Below, piece after piece: positions 27,467 through 37,500 of a DNA stretch of 64,000 nt (its first letter is position 1; every line of letters starts with the position of its first letter). Location of the stretch: contig NZ_CP036276.1 of the NCBI RefSeq assembly GCF_007747995.1, forward strand, positions 6,810,001 to 6,874,000. The letters run 5' to 3'. This stretch comes from Symmachiella dynata. Lineage in GTDB: Bacteria > Planctomycetota > Planctomycetia > Planctomycetales > Planctomycetaceae. Below the pieces are notes generated by a model. The model had not been told where the DNA came from and made no database searches. It saw only the letters and a program-made list of their open reading frames with translations. The translations under genes and the position numbers were made by a program.

Positions 27467-29845
27467 TTGAGTGTTCTTGATCGCAAATTGAGCCGCGATC
27501 TGTATGCGGTCAAGGGGCTGTTGATTGCCATCGTGGCGATTCTCACCGTGGGGATTGCCGGGTTCGTTTTGTACCTGTCGCTGTACTACAACCTGGAACT
27601 CTCGCGCCGCAGTTATTACGCACAAAGCCGGATGGCCGATTTTTGGATTGACATCGAAAAAATCCCCCAGCTCGAATTACAGCGCCTGCGGGAAATCCGT
27701 GGCATCTCCGATTTTCGACCGCGGATTAACTTCAGCGTCTCGGTCGATCTGGAGGGAGTGGATCGGCCGCTGTCGGGGGAGGTGATTTCCCTGCCCGCTG
27801 AGCCGACACCGGTGATCAATAATATTGTGATTCGCAGCGGGGGATACTTCACCAATCTCCGCAGCGAAGAGGTCATCGTCAGCGACGCCTTTGCTCGAGC
27901 GCGGGGAATCAAACCGGGCGATACGATTCACCTGTTACTCAACAACCGCCGTCAAGAATTGTTCGTCGTCGGAACGGCTGTAAGTCCCGAGTACGTCTAT
28001 ACGATGTCGCAAGGGGGAATTTTTCCCGATGCGAATAACTACGGCATTTTCTTTGTCAAGCATTCGTTTGCAGAAGAGGTGTTCGATTTCCAAGGAGCGG
28101 CCAATCAAGTGGTTGGCCTGCTGGCTCCCGAAGTCCGAGAGCGACCGCAGCGCGTGCTCGATCAAATCGAAACGGTGCTGGCGCCCTATGGGAAACCAAC
28201 AGCGACGGCGCTGGCCAAACAATCCTCGAACCAGATGGTGGTCGACCAACTGGAGAAGATCAAAATTGAGTCGATGATTTTGCCGCCGATTTTTATGGTG
28301 GTCGCCATCTCGATTCTCAACGTGTTGATGATGCGGATTGCCGAGCAACAACGGACGATCGTGGGCACGCTGAAAGCGATCGGTGTCAGTAACTGGACCA
28401 TCTTCGGTCATTACCTAAATTTTGGTGTGATTATTGGACTGATCGGTGGGATCCTCGGCGTGGGATTGGGTTATTGGTTGGCCGGCATCGTCACAGAAAT
28501 GCAGGCTCAGTTTTTTGAATTCCCGCGACTGATCAATCGTCCCTATCCGTACATCTTGGGTGTCGGTTTGTTGTTGAGCGTTTTGTTCTCGGTCTTGGGG
28601 ACGCTCCGAGGCGTGCGGGCGGTGATGCGGCTCAAGCCGGCTGAGGCGATGCGACCCAAGCCGCCGGTCGTGGGACGACGGACGTTTTTAGAACGTGGAA
28701 GTTTTTTCTGGCGGCGGCTCGATTTCCGCTGGCAGCTCGTGATCCGCAGCATCTTCCGCCAGCGCGTACGTACTGCCACGGGACTATTCGCTGCGATGAC
28801 GGGGGCCTCCCTGGTGTTTGTCACCATGCACATGATGGACTCGTTCCAGGAGATCATCACGTTTCAGTTCGATAAAATGATGCTCAGCGATTACGAAATC
28901 TCACTGAAAGGGGAGCACGATTTTAGTGTGGTTTATGAGGCACAACGGTTGTCCGGTGTGGATCTTGTCGAACCAGTGTTTGGAGTTGGCTGCACATTTC
29001 ACAACGGCCTGCACAAGAAAAAAGGGGGCATCACAGGAATCGTCCCGACCGCACGACTGACGGTTCCCCGCGACGCAGAGGGAATCCCCGTTCCCATTCC
29101 CCAGACCGGTGTGATGCTGAATCGCCAACTGGCAAACATGCTGCATGTCTCCGCCGGCGATCAATTGACCATTGTTCCGCTCAAAGGGGAGACACGAGAA
29201 ATCACGATCCCGGTGACGCGTGTTTATGAATCGCTGATGGGCATCTCCGCGTTCGCCAATCTCGAATACTTAAACCATCTCGTGGGAGAAGAGACGTCGG
29301 TGACGTCACTCCAATTGAAAGTCCAGCCGGGGGAAGAGGCGCGGCAGCAGTTGTTCCGGGAATTGAAACAGTTCCCCGCTTTGCAGGGCGTCGGCTCGGC
29401 GCGCGAGCAAAAGATGTTGTTGGAAGAATTGATCTTGGGTCCCACGATCGCCGTAGTAGCCATCATGGTTCTGTTCGCAGGTTTGATTTTTTGTGGCAGC
29501 GTATTGACTGCTTCGCTAATATCCTTAGCCGAACGGCAGCAGGAGATCGCTACGCTGCGGGTGTTGGGATATACGCCGCACGAAGTGGGGGCGATCTTCT
29601 TTCGCGAAAGTTTTTTGATCAACATGCTGGGAACAGCCATCGGGTTGCCGTTGGGCTATTGGCTCAGCTACGTGATCGACGAAGCCTCGAGTACTGAAAT
29701 GTTGCGGATGCCGTTTGTCATCGAGCCGCGTAGTTTTTGGATCACTATTGTCACCGGTGTGGTCTTCACGTTCATCGCGCACTTCCCGGTCCAATGGGCG
29801 GTCCGTAAAATGGATTGGCAACGGGCATTGAACGTGAAGGAATGA
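27467..29845 (+). CDS. ABC transporter permease, double FtsX/MacB-like domains
   Basis: Inner-membrane permease of 792 residues with the LolC/MacB-type plan duplicated: TM near 17-39, periplasmic domain, a three-TM FtsX domain about 265-395 (AEQQRTIVGTLKAIGVSNWTIFG), then a second TM near 440, a second periplasmic domain, and a second FtsX domain about 655-785 (AERQQEIATLRVLGYTPHEVG). The start is TTG with GGGAG about ten bases before it; no in-frame ATG exists upstream before a TGA inside the repeat block. Such permeases work with an ATPase of the LolD type, and none is encoded here. Probably exports a lipid, peptide or polysaccharide. Confidence 0.9.
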   Translation: MSVLDRKLSRDLYAVKGLLIAIVAILTVGIAGFVLYLSLYYNLELSRRSYYAQSRMADFWIDIEKIPQLELQRLREIRGISDFRPRINFSVSVDLEGVDRPLSGEVISLPAEPTPVINNIVIRSGGYFTNLRSEEVIVSDAFARARGIKPGDTIHLLLNNRRQELFVVGTAVSPEYVYTMSQGGIFPDANNYGIFFVKHSFAEEVFDFQGAANQVVGLLAPEVRERPQRVLDQIETVLAPYGKPTATALAKQSSNQMVVDQLEKIKIESMILPPIFMVVAISILNVLMMRIAEQQRTIVGTLKAIGVSNWTIFGHYLNFGVIIGLIGGILGVGLGYWLAGIVTEMQAQFFEFPRLINRPYPYILGVGLLLSVLFSVLGTLRGVRAVMRLKPAEAMRPKPPVVGRRTFLERGSFFWRRLDFRWQLVIRSIFRQRVRTATGLFAAMTGASLVFVTMHMMDSFQEIITFQFDKMMLSDYEISLKGEHDFSVVYEAQRLSGVDLVEPVFGVGCTFHNGLHKKKGGITGIVPTARLTVPRDAEGIPVPIPQTGVMLNRQLANMLHVSAGDQLTIVPLKGETREITIPVTRVYESLMGISAFANLEYLNHLVGEETSVTSLQLKVQPGEEARQQLFRELKQFPALQGVGSAREQKMLLEELILGPTIAVVAIMVLFAGLIFCGSVLTASLISLAERQQEIATLRVLGYTPHEVGAIFFRESFLINMLGTAIGLPLGYWLSYVIDEASSTEMLRMPFVIEPRSFWITIVTGVVFTFIAHFPVQWAVRKMDWQRALNVKE

Positions 29846-29852
29846 GACGTCA

Positions 29853-29993
29853 GTGGCCGGTGGCCGGTGGCCAGATAGAATGTGGAGGGGCGTTACAGGT
29901 AGAAATGGTGATTAGTGTTTCTTATCCACTATCGATATACATCAGCCAACCCTCAAGCCTGTCCCCTCAAGCCCCAAGCCTAACCAAAGGAAA
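29853..29993. repeat. diverged inverted relative of the 61-kb tandem repeats
   Basis: The gap between permease and second adaptor begins GTGGCCGGTGGCCGGTGGCC and ends CTCAAGCCTGTCCCCTCAAG, which is the reverse complement of the ends of the repeat units upstream of uvrC (AGGCTTGAGGCGACAGGC at one end, GGCCACTGGCCACT at the other). The middle is not alike, so the relation is partial. Confidence 0.5.
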
Positions 29994-29996
29994 ACC

Positions 29997-31238
29997 ATGT
30001 TACGTTGGATCTGGGTTGTGCTCATCCTGGGAGTTGTTGCCGGGGGTGTGGTGTTTTTCCGCTCGCCGTTGGAAGTTCCGGTCGATGTGGCGATAGCTCA
30101 CAAGGGGGACATTCGTGTTTACGTCGAGGAGCGGGCGAAAACGCGTGTGCCGGAGACGTATCGTATTTCCATGCCGCTCGCCGGGCGGGTGTTGCCGATT
30201 TCGCTTAAAGCGGGGGACCGTGTTACTAAAGGAGAGGTCGTTGCCAGGCTCGATCCGGCGGATCTGGATCGCGATGTCTCGCAAGAATCGATTCGTGTGC
30301 TCGGTTTTGATCGCATGATTGAAACGCTGGGGAATAGTATCAAAAGTTCGCAGCAGCAGTTGCTGGCCCGCGAGGCGAAGCTCAAGTATGCCGAAGAGGA
30401 ACACCGGCGGATCTCACAATTGTTCGAACGCAAGGCGGTTCCCGAGGCTGAAAAGAGCGAAGCGGAATTATTAGAGATTGAAAGCCGTGCGGAACTACGC
30501 AAAGACGAGTTGACGCATCTGAACTACAAAATTGCGCTAGCGCTCACGCAGTTGTTTCGGCAGGACCAAATTGAAACGCAAGCCGCAACGCAGCGTGATC
30601 GCAAGCGGGCGGAGATTCATAGTCCCGTTGACGGCGTGGTATTGGAAAAAATGGAATCCAACGAACGCGTACTCCCGTCGGGCGAAGTACTGTTGGAAAT
30701 CGGCCAACCTGAAAAATTGGAGGTCGAAGCGGAAATCTTGGCCCAGGATGCGGTGACCATTCAGGTCGGCTTTCCGGTGGAAATCAGCGGCGCCGCCATT
30801 GGCCCCGAACCAATCACCGGCAAGGTGACGCGGATTTATCCGCGCGGTTTCACCAAGGTCTCGTCGCTGGGCGTGGAACAACAACGGGTACAGGTCGTGA
30901 TCGCGTTTGATCCAGCGGGGCTTGAGCAACTCAAAAAAGCGGGGCGGAAATTGGGTATCGATTATCGTGTCCGCGTCAAGATCTTCACGCAGCAAAAACA
31001 AGACGCGCTGATCATTCCCCGCTCAGCGATCTTTCGCAGCACCGCTGGGAATTGGCAAGCGATGGTGGTTCGCGATGGGAAGGCGCAGTTGGTGGACCTC
31101 ATGATTGGACTGGCCAACGACTTCGAGGTCGAGGTCCTCTCGGGCGCCAACGAAAACGAACCGGTGATCCTCGCCCCCGACTCGTCTCTCGTCGACGGCC
31201 AACCGGTCGAAGCGATACTCCCGACCGAGTCAGAATGA
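29997..31238 (+). CDS. HlyD/RND-type periplasmic adaptor protein 2
   Basis: Second membrane fusion protein of the operon, 413 residues. TM anchor at 4-20 (WIWVVLILGVVAGGVVFF), barrel-sandwich halves near 55-85 (MPLAGRVLPISLKAGDRVTK) and 200-235 (IHSPVDGVVLEKMESNERVLPSG), a coiled-coil hairpin about 95-190, and C-terminal barrel to about 405. The ATG follows AAAGGAAAACC, a fair ribosome site. Having two different adaptors around one permease is uncommon; they may form a mixed ring or serve two substrates. Confidence 0.9.
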   Translation: MLRWIWVVLILGVVAGGVVFFRSPLEVPVDVAIAHKGDIRVYVEERAKTRVPETYRISMPLAGRVLPISLKAGDRVTKGEVVARLDPADLDRDVSQESIRVLGFDRMIETLGNSIKSSQQQLLAREAKLKYAEEEHRRISQLFERKAVPEAEKSEAELLEIESRAELRKDELTHLNYKIALALTQLFRQDQIETQAATQRDRKRAEIHSPVDGVVLEKMESNERVLPSGEVLLEIGQPEKLEVEAEILAQDAVTIQVGFPVEISGAAIGPEPITGKVTRIYPRGFTKVSSLGVEQQRVQVVIAFDPAGLEQLKKAGRKLGIDYRVRVKIFTQQKQDALIIPRSAIFRSTAGNWQAMVVRDGKAQLVDLMIGLANDFEVEVLSGANENEPVILAPDSSLVDGQPVEAILPTESE

Positions 31239-31267
31239 GCTGGTCGTCTGCCAGTCGCACGTTTCCA

Positions 31268-31304
31268 CAAAAAAACCGCCGAACAGGGTGACCCATTCGG
31301 CGGT
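31268..31304 (-). terminator. intrinsic terminator of the YHS gene (bidirectional shape)
   Basis: Stem ACCGCCGAA / TTCGGCGGT (9 bp, 12-base loop) between convergent genes. Read on the minus strand it is followed by a run of seven T, a strong rho-independent terminator. On the plus strand it is followed by TCTTGTTT, so it may also stop the transporter operon, less strongly. Confidence 0.85.
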
Positions 31305-31330
31305 TCTTGTTTGAATTCAAAACTTGGAAG

Positions 31331-31969
31331 TCACGATTTCTTGTCCGCTTTTTTCTGTTTGTTCTTTTTGCGTTTCTCGACAATTTGCGGGACCTTCTTG
31401 GCGAACTTTTTGGGATTCGCTTCAAAGGCCGCCGGGCACTTCGGACAACAGAAGTAGACGTTTAATCCTCTGAACGAGACTTTTTGGTCAGCCACAATCG
31501 GTGCGCCGGAGACAGGGCAGGTGGTTTGCAGTGTGAAACCTTTGTCGAAATCAGCAAAGACCAATGCGATCGCATCGTCGCCCGCCTTTTCGGCTTTGGC
31601 TTGGCAATTGCCGCAGCAGAAACCAACTTTGGTTCCAGCGATATCGACGGTCTTTTCTTCATTGATCGGTTTGCCGGTCAGCGGACAAGCGACCTCGGTG
31701 ATTTGTTTGGTGTATAGCAACTGGTGGTTGGCTTTGGCCAGGAATTTGTCCGGATCGGCCTTATAAGCTTTCGGGCAATTCTCACAGCAGAAGAAAAGCT
31801 TCTTGCCGCGATAGTCCACGAAGGAGGCCTCTTTAGCCGGAGCGCCGGAGACGATGCATTTGGCGTCGAATTTTTTCTCGGCGGTCTTTTCTTCTTCAGC
31901 ACTATTGGCGCTGATGGTGAATCCGAGTGCGACACAGGCGCAGACTACGGTGAGGAAGCGTTTGGACAT
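31331..31969 (-). CDS. exported protein with three tandem YHS-like metal-binding repeats
   Basis: Predicted periplasmic metal-binding protein of 212 residues. Signal peptide 1-23 (RFLTVVCACVALGFTISANSA). Three repeats each have C-[IP]-x-[ST]-G then a FCCxNC or FCCPKC pair: CIVSGAPA with FFCCENC, CPLTGKPI with GFCCGNC, CPVSGAPI with YFCCPKC. These motifs are seen in YHS and TRASH-type domains that bind copper, zinc or other soft metals. Lys-rich C-terminus (about 190-212). Monocistronic with a strong terminator; a 261-base gap before it has no evident site. Metal identity is unknown. Confidence 0.85.
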   Translation of the reverse strand: MSKRFLTVVCACVALGFTISANSAEEEKTAEKKFDAKCIVSGAPAKEASFVDYRGKKLFFCCENCPKAYKADPDKFLAKANHQLLYTKQITEVACPLTGKPINEEKTVDIAGTKVGFCCGNCQAKAEKAGDDAIALVFADFDKGFTLQTTCPVSGAPIVADQKVSFRGLNVYFCCPKCPAAFEANPKKFAKKVPQIVEKRKKNKQKKADKKS

Positions 31970-32230
31970 GCGGTTGCCCTTTCGTGAGATGGTGCGATTG
32001 TCGGATCGTCAGCAGAAAACGTAGTTCTATGATCCGTGATATCTGTCGTGGAAAATGTAATCTAGCACACACTTGTGGTGCGAATTCAGACATATTACCA
32101 ATATGGCAATCGCTTAGCCTACCATCAATTCGCAGGTTTCCTCAACTGCAATTCCCGCATTCGTACCACGTTTCAGTGAGGAATCCAGAGATCAATCACC
32201 ACGGCGTGGGCGGACGGGCCCCTCAAGATT

Positions 32231-33880
32231 TCACGATTGCGATGGCGGCGTCTCGTTAAAACCGTCGAAGCGGAACATCTCCATGTCGCCTTTGCCTTTG
32301 ACGGTAATCGCTCCCAGCGGCGTGCCGTGGCTGTCGTTTTCGATACGGCTCCAGGCTTCACGGCTGAGGACGACTGAGCCTTTGATGCCGTGACTTTCCA
32401 TGCGTGCGGCGGTGTTCACCGTGTCGCCCCACAGGTCAAACAGGTATTGCCGGCGACCGAGCACACCGCCGACGACCGACCCGGTGTGGATGCCGATGCG
32501 GACGTTCCAGCCAATGGGCAAATCAAGCGTGGCTTGGATCATTTCCAATCCACAGCGGACACAGTTCAGCACCGGTTCGTCACTGTCCCCAAACAGCCCG
32601 CAGGCCGCCATAAACGCATCGCCGATGGTTTTGACTTTTTGCACGCCGTGCCGTAGGGCAATTTCTTCCCAGATGACGACGAGTTTTTGCAAATTGGAAA
32701 CAACATCTTCGGGGGAGTGCTGATCACAATAGGGAGTAAAATTGACGATATCGGCGAATAAGACGGCGACATTATCGTAGCGGCGGGGCACAACCTCGTT
32801 GGTGGTCTTGAGTTCCGAAACGATATCGGCCGGCAGAATCACGTGCAGCAACTCGTCGGCACGCTGTTTTTCTTGCTCGATGCGATTCAGGTAGGAGATT
32901 TCGCGTTGCCGGAACCGCCGTTTTTCTAAACAGGCGCCGACCCGTGCTTTGAGAACGACGGGGTTAAAGGGTTTGGGGAGATAGTCTTCGGCACCCAATT
33001 CGATACAGCGGGCGACGATTTCCATTTCCTCTAGTGCGGAAATCATGATGATCGGTGTTTCTCGTAACCGCGGATCGCTTTTCGTCCGTGCGAGGACTTC
33101 GAAACCGTTGATGCCGGGCATGACGATATCCAGGAGCATCAAATCGAAGTCGCCATCGTTGAGCAATTCCAACGCTTCGTTGCCGTCCCGCGCGGTGGCG
33201 ACCGTGTGTCCTTGGATTTCTAAATGCCGACTGAGAATGTCGCGATTGATGTCGTTATCGTCGACGACCAACACATGTCCCTGTTCCGTGGCGATGGCGG
33301 CATCCTTTTTGTAGTCGAAAATCGCGTGCAGGTGATCCAAGTCTCCCAGGTCGGGGGCCACGACGGACGCATCGATATCCCAAGCGGCCAAAATTTTGTC
33401 GACCAGTTCGGCCGAACGCAATCCCGCGTTATGAATCAGCCGCAGTTCGGGAATGAAGCCGGACAGAAATTGCTCCTCGGCATCTTCCAGCCACATCTCT
33501 GAATAGTTGATGACCGGGTTGAGTTCGTTGAGCATATCGTGCCGCAGTCGCGAACGGACCGACTCGTCATCGACGGTCGGTTCTCCCGGCGCCGCCGGGG
33601 CCAGGATTTGATGCACCAAAGCTGTGAGCGACTCGCCGGCGGATTGAATTTTGAGGATGTCCCCGGAGAAGCCGGGCTGATCCATGTCGCGGGCGACTGT
33701 GAGAATGTGACCGCTGACGTCGCTGATCACGCGGACCGGTGTCAGCAATTCGTCCCGTTTGGTGGCCAAGAACGCCCGTCGGACGCGGTCGGTCACATGT
33801 GTGGTGGTGGTGGCGGGAAGGTCAGGCTGTGCGTCATCGTGACGACGCTGTTGGCCACCCGTCCGAGGCGTGTATGTCAT
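32231..33880 (-). CDS. DHp-like domain / receiver / class III adenylate-guanylate cyclase fusion
   Basis: Cytoplasmic signalling protein of 549 residues. Domains: a helical region with an H-box-like RHDMLNELNPVINYSEMW near 100-120, resembling the dimerisation domain of histidine kinases but with no ATPase domain after it; a receiver domain (HVLVVDDNDINRDIL near 204, phospho-acceptor D251 in LLDIVMPGING, Lys in LPKPFNP); a coiled coil; and a class III cyclase domain (LFADIVNFTPYC with metal Asp D377, GDAFMAACG, DLWGDTVNTAARMES). The start codon ATG overlaps the TGA of the upstream receiver gene by one ATGA, so the two are translationally coupled. Makes cAMP or cGMP under phosphorelay control, by inference. 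Confidence 0.9.
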   Translation of the reverse strand: MTYTPRTGGQQRRHDDAQPDLPATTTTHVTDRVRRAFLATKRDELLTPVRVISDVSGHILTVARDMDQPGFSGDILKIQSAGESLTALVHQILAPAAPGEPTVDDESVRSRLRHDMLNELNPVINYSEMWLEDAEEQFLSGFIPELRLIHNAGLRSAELVDKILAAWDIDASVVAPDLGDLDHLHAIFDYKKDAAIATEQGHVLVVDDNDINRDILSRHLEIQGHTVATARDGNEALELLNDGDFDLMLLDIVMPGINGFEVLARTKSDPRLRETPIIMISALEEMEIVARCIELGAEDYLPKPFNPVVLKARVGACLEKRRFRQREISYLNRIEQEKQRADELLHVILPADIVSELKTTNEVVPRRYDNVAVLFADIVNFTPYCDQHSPEDVVSNLQKLVVIWEEIALRHGVQKVKTIGDAFMAACGLFGDSDEPVLNCVRCGLEMIQATLDLPIGWNVRIGIHTGSVVGGVLGRRQYLFDLWGDTVNTAARMESHGIKGSVVLSREAWSRIENDSHGTPLGAITVKGKGDMEMFRFDGFNETPPSQS

Positions 33881-34254
33881 GGGGTGGACCGTTTTTCCAA
33901 CAGGGTTTGGATGGTTTCGAGCAATTGAGAAAAATTGATCGGCTTGGCTTCGTAGTCGTCGCAACCGGCGGCCAAAGCTTTTTCGCGATCGCCCGCCATG
34001 GCATGTGCGGTCAGGCCAATGATGGGGATGTCGCAAGTTTCGGCCGCCTTTTTGATCGTCCGCGTCGCTTCGTAGCCATCCATCACGGGCATCTGCATGT
34101 CCATCAAGACCAAGTCGGGCGCTTCGGAGTTGGCCTTTTCGCAGGCATCGACGCCGTTGACAGCGCCCACGACATCAAAACCTCGCTTTTGAAGACGGCG
34201 CGTCAGCATGTCGCGATTGTCTTCGGTGTCGTCAACAAGCAAAATCTTCGGCAT
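33877..34254 (-). CDS. single-domain response regulator (CheY-like)
   Basis: Stand-alone receiver of 125 residues. It has the acid pocket VDDTEDN at 7-13, phospho-acceptor D52 in LMDMQMPVMDG, the Thr of IIGLTAHAM near 82, and the Lys of EAKPINFS near 105. With no output domain it likely shuttles phosphate between the hybrid kinase encoded 0.3 kb upstream and the receiver-cyclase protein whose gene overlaps its stop. ATG start fits the first beta strand MPKILLVDD. Confidence 0.93.
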   Translation of the reverse strand: MPKILLVDDTEDNRDMLTRRLQKRGFDVVGAVNGVDACEKANSEAPDLVLMDMQMPVMDGYEATRTIKKAAETCDIPIIGLTAHAMAGDREKALAAGCDDYEAKPINFSQLLETIQTLLEKRSTP

Positions 34255-34554
34255 CCGCCGCGTCCTTTCGAGTTTTGAGGATGTCGTCCGTCATCGCGAA
34301 TCTTCACCTGTCTCCGCCCCCCAAGACAGAGATCACAAGATCGTACAAAAACCGGACACCGTACGGGCAAAGGTTTCGTGAATCGCGCCAAACTGAGGGC
34401 ACGAGGTATCGATGAGCGCGATTACAACTATTGTTCCATCTCAAAACCCCGGACGCAACGCGGAATTTTGAATGCGGAAACTTCAATCAGCAGTCACAGC
34501 CAGGCCCGCGGCATAGCAACTTGCTTCTCATGGGGCTCCCCAATCGGACTAGGA
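34255..34554. other. intergenic region, nothing identified
   Basis: 300 bases between the hybrid kinase stop and the receiver start, all read from the minus strand. No repeat or terminator was found. It may carry a promoter for the receiver-cyclase pair, or the three genes may be one transcript. Confidence 0.35.
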
Positions 34555-37500
34555 TTACGACTCCTCTTCGGTGCCTGTTTGTCTGATCCCGCTCGCCGAG
34601 TGCATCATGGCGCGGACCTCGTTCAGTAAATCGTCTCGCGAACAGTGTCCTTTTTGCAAGATTCGCGTCACACCGCCATTGAGACGCTTGCGGTCTTCGG
34701 CGTCAAGTTCTTTGGCAGTCACCACAATCACGGGGATGCTCCGCCATTGCGGCGCCTTGCGAATTTCGGCCAAAAACTCGAACCCGTCCATTTCGGGCAT
34801 CATCAAATCCAGCAGAATCAGCGAGGGTCGGACTTTAGCAACTTCATCCAATGCGATTCGACCGTTGGCGGCTTCGGCGATCGTCCAATCCGAATTCTGC
34901 AACATCCGTCTGAGCAATTCCCGTGTGGCTTCGTCGTCTTCCACAATCAACACCGCGTCCTGAGACGGCGCGCCGTCGCGGTGTTTGTTGACCAACGACA
35001 TCAGCCGGTCACGGTCGACCGGCTTGGTCAAATAGTCGGTCGCCCCCAACGCGTAACCTAGGTTTTCGTCATCGACCATCGTGATCATGATCACCGGCAC
35101 GTCGCACAGCTGCGGATCGGATTTGAGGTCGGACAAAACGGCCCAGCCGTCGACCTCGGGCATCATCACGTCGAGGGTAATGAAGGCGGGTTTGGTTTGT
35201 CGTGCGATCCGCAAACCTTCATGTCCGCCATCGGCCGTGACGACGTGGAACCCTTCCTTCTCCAAAAAACGTCGCAGCAAATCACGCGATGCCGGGTCGT
35301 CGTCGATCACCAACACGTCGGTCGACTCCCCTGGACGCGGTTTGAGGAGGGGCGTTTCGGGCACGACGGGAGTTTCCGGTTCCTCAACAGGGGCCGACGC
35401 AACCACCTCAGCTGGAATCCGGACGGTAAACGTTGAGCCTTTCCCGGGGTGGCTTTCTACCGTAACGCCCCCGCCCATCAATTCGCAGAATCTGCGGCTG
35501 ATCGATAACCCCAGTCCCGTACCGCCGTATTTGCGCGTGGTGGAACTGTCGGCCTGTGTGAATGTCTGAAACAGTTTGCCCAAATGTTCCGGCGTCATGC
35601 CGATGCCGGTATCTTTGACCTGAAATTGAATGTACGGCGCGTCCTCTACATCGATCCGCTGTACGTTGAGATCGATCTGTCCGTTTTCGGTGAATTTGCA
35701 AGCATTGCTCAGAAGGTTCAATAAAACTTGCCGTACGCGTGTATGATCGGCGTACATCTCGCCAACGTCATCGTTGCTCTGCAGCGCGAGTGTATTGCCG
35801 TTCTTTTTGACCAACGGATCGACCGTGTCGACAACGCTCTCCACGAGTTGCTGGATGTTGAACCGCTCCAGGTGCAACTCCATTTTCCCCGCATCGATTT
35901 TGGAGAGATCGAGAATATCGTTGATCAACGTGAGCAGATGCCGCCCGGCTTCGATGATTTTATTCAGATCCTCGATCAACGACTGGTTACCATCGTCCTC
36001 GGCATCTTCGATCAAAAGTTCGCCATAGCCGATAATCGCATTCAACGGCGTCCGCAGTTCGTGGCTCATTTGCGCAAGAAATGCGCTCTTGGCGCGATTG
36101 GCGTCTTCGGCTTCGTCGCGAGCAGTGGAGAGATCAGCGTTGGTTTGTTGTAGCTTCAACGTCCGTTCGCGGACGCGGTTCTCCAAATGCACCTTGGCTT
36201 CTTTGAGGTGTTCATTGAGGCTACGGATCTCACGTTCAGTTTCTTTTTGCTCCGTCACATCCCGCGCAATGGCTGTGAAGAGTCGCCGCTCGCCAATACG
36301 GACTTCACTGACCGAGATCTCCATAGGAAACTTGGTGCCATCCTTGCGTTGGCCAATTGTTTCGCTGGCGAGTTCCACAATATCGCTGAAGCGGGTCAAA
36401 GTGGGCGCTGAATCCGAAGCGCTGCCAGTGGGGAGTGGCGGGGTATGCCCTTCACGGCCCAGTAACCGGCTAAAACTGGTGCCGATTGCTTCTTCGGCCG
36501 TATAGCCAAAAATCTCCTCGGCCGCTTGGTTATAAGATTCCACCATTCCCAGCCCGTTGCAGATGATGATGCCTTCGGCGGCTGTGCTGACAATGGCGCT
36601 CATGCGGGCTTCTCGATCAGCCAGATCGGCGTTGCGCTCTTGCAACTGTTTGACCATATCGGAGAACGACCGGGCGAGCACGCCGATTTCGCTTTTGTCT
36701 TTGACTGGCAGTGAGACGTCGAAGTTCCCGTCGGCCAATTGAGTCGTCGCTGCATTGATGCGTTGTAAAGGACGCGTCATCACGCCCGAGACTAGAAAGG
36801 CCAACAAGGCCCCGATCAGGATCAACATTCCGACGACCAGCAGCGCATAATTCCGGACCGCCGCTCCTTCGGCGAGAAACTCTTCATAGGAGGCGGCAAT
36901 CACCATGCCCAGGTACCGATCAGGGTTACCGGGATCGAAGTACAAGCGGCGAAAGTGCAATGCGAACGTATCCATGCGGACGTTCGTATCACGTGTGAGT
37001 TTGCCGGGAAAGCGTCGTTCCAAATCGCGAGCAACCCGTTCGAGCACCTCAGGGTCGTTGCCACGTACCCGAATGATACTCACATCTGGAAACACATCGC
37101 GAAAGAACGGCACCGAAGATTCTTCGTCTTGGATTTCCCGCAATCGTTGATTGAGCTCGTCGACACCTTCAGGAGCTGCCGCGCTATCGACGTGCATCGT
37201 CAGCATATACAGCGGGCGCTTGTCGATTTTTGACTCATCTCGCAAGTCGAGCCGCTCCTTATCGACCGAGATACCGCGGCGCTGAAGATCTTCGGAATTG
37301 GGAAGGTCATAGACGTGGTTGAGTTCGGCAAACCCCTCCTGGTCTTGCAAGCGATAGTGCTTCCCCAATTCATTGTGATCAGCGGCCCACTCATTGACAT
37401 CAACCGCATCGAAAACGAATTGTTTGTCTTCATCGGGATGGATCAAAAAGTCGCCGCGATCGTTTGTTAGATAGACAAACAGTCGCGATGATTGAATGGT

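Noticed and set aside
32231-34036. Cyclase protein starting about 50 codons earlier
   Set aside because: Those codons overlap the receiver gene in another frame; the ATGA overlap gives a normal start.
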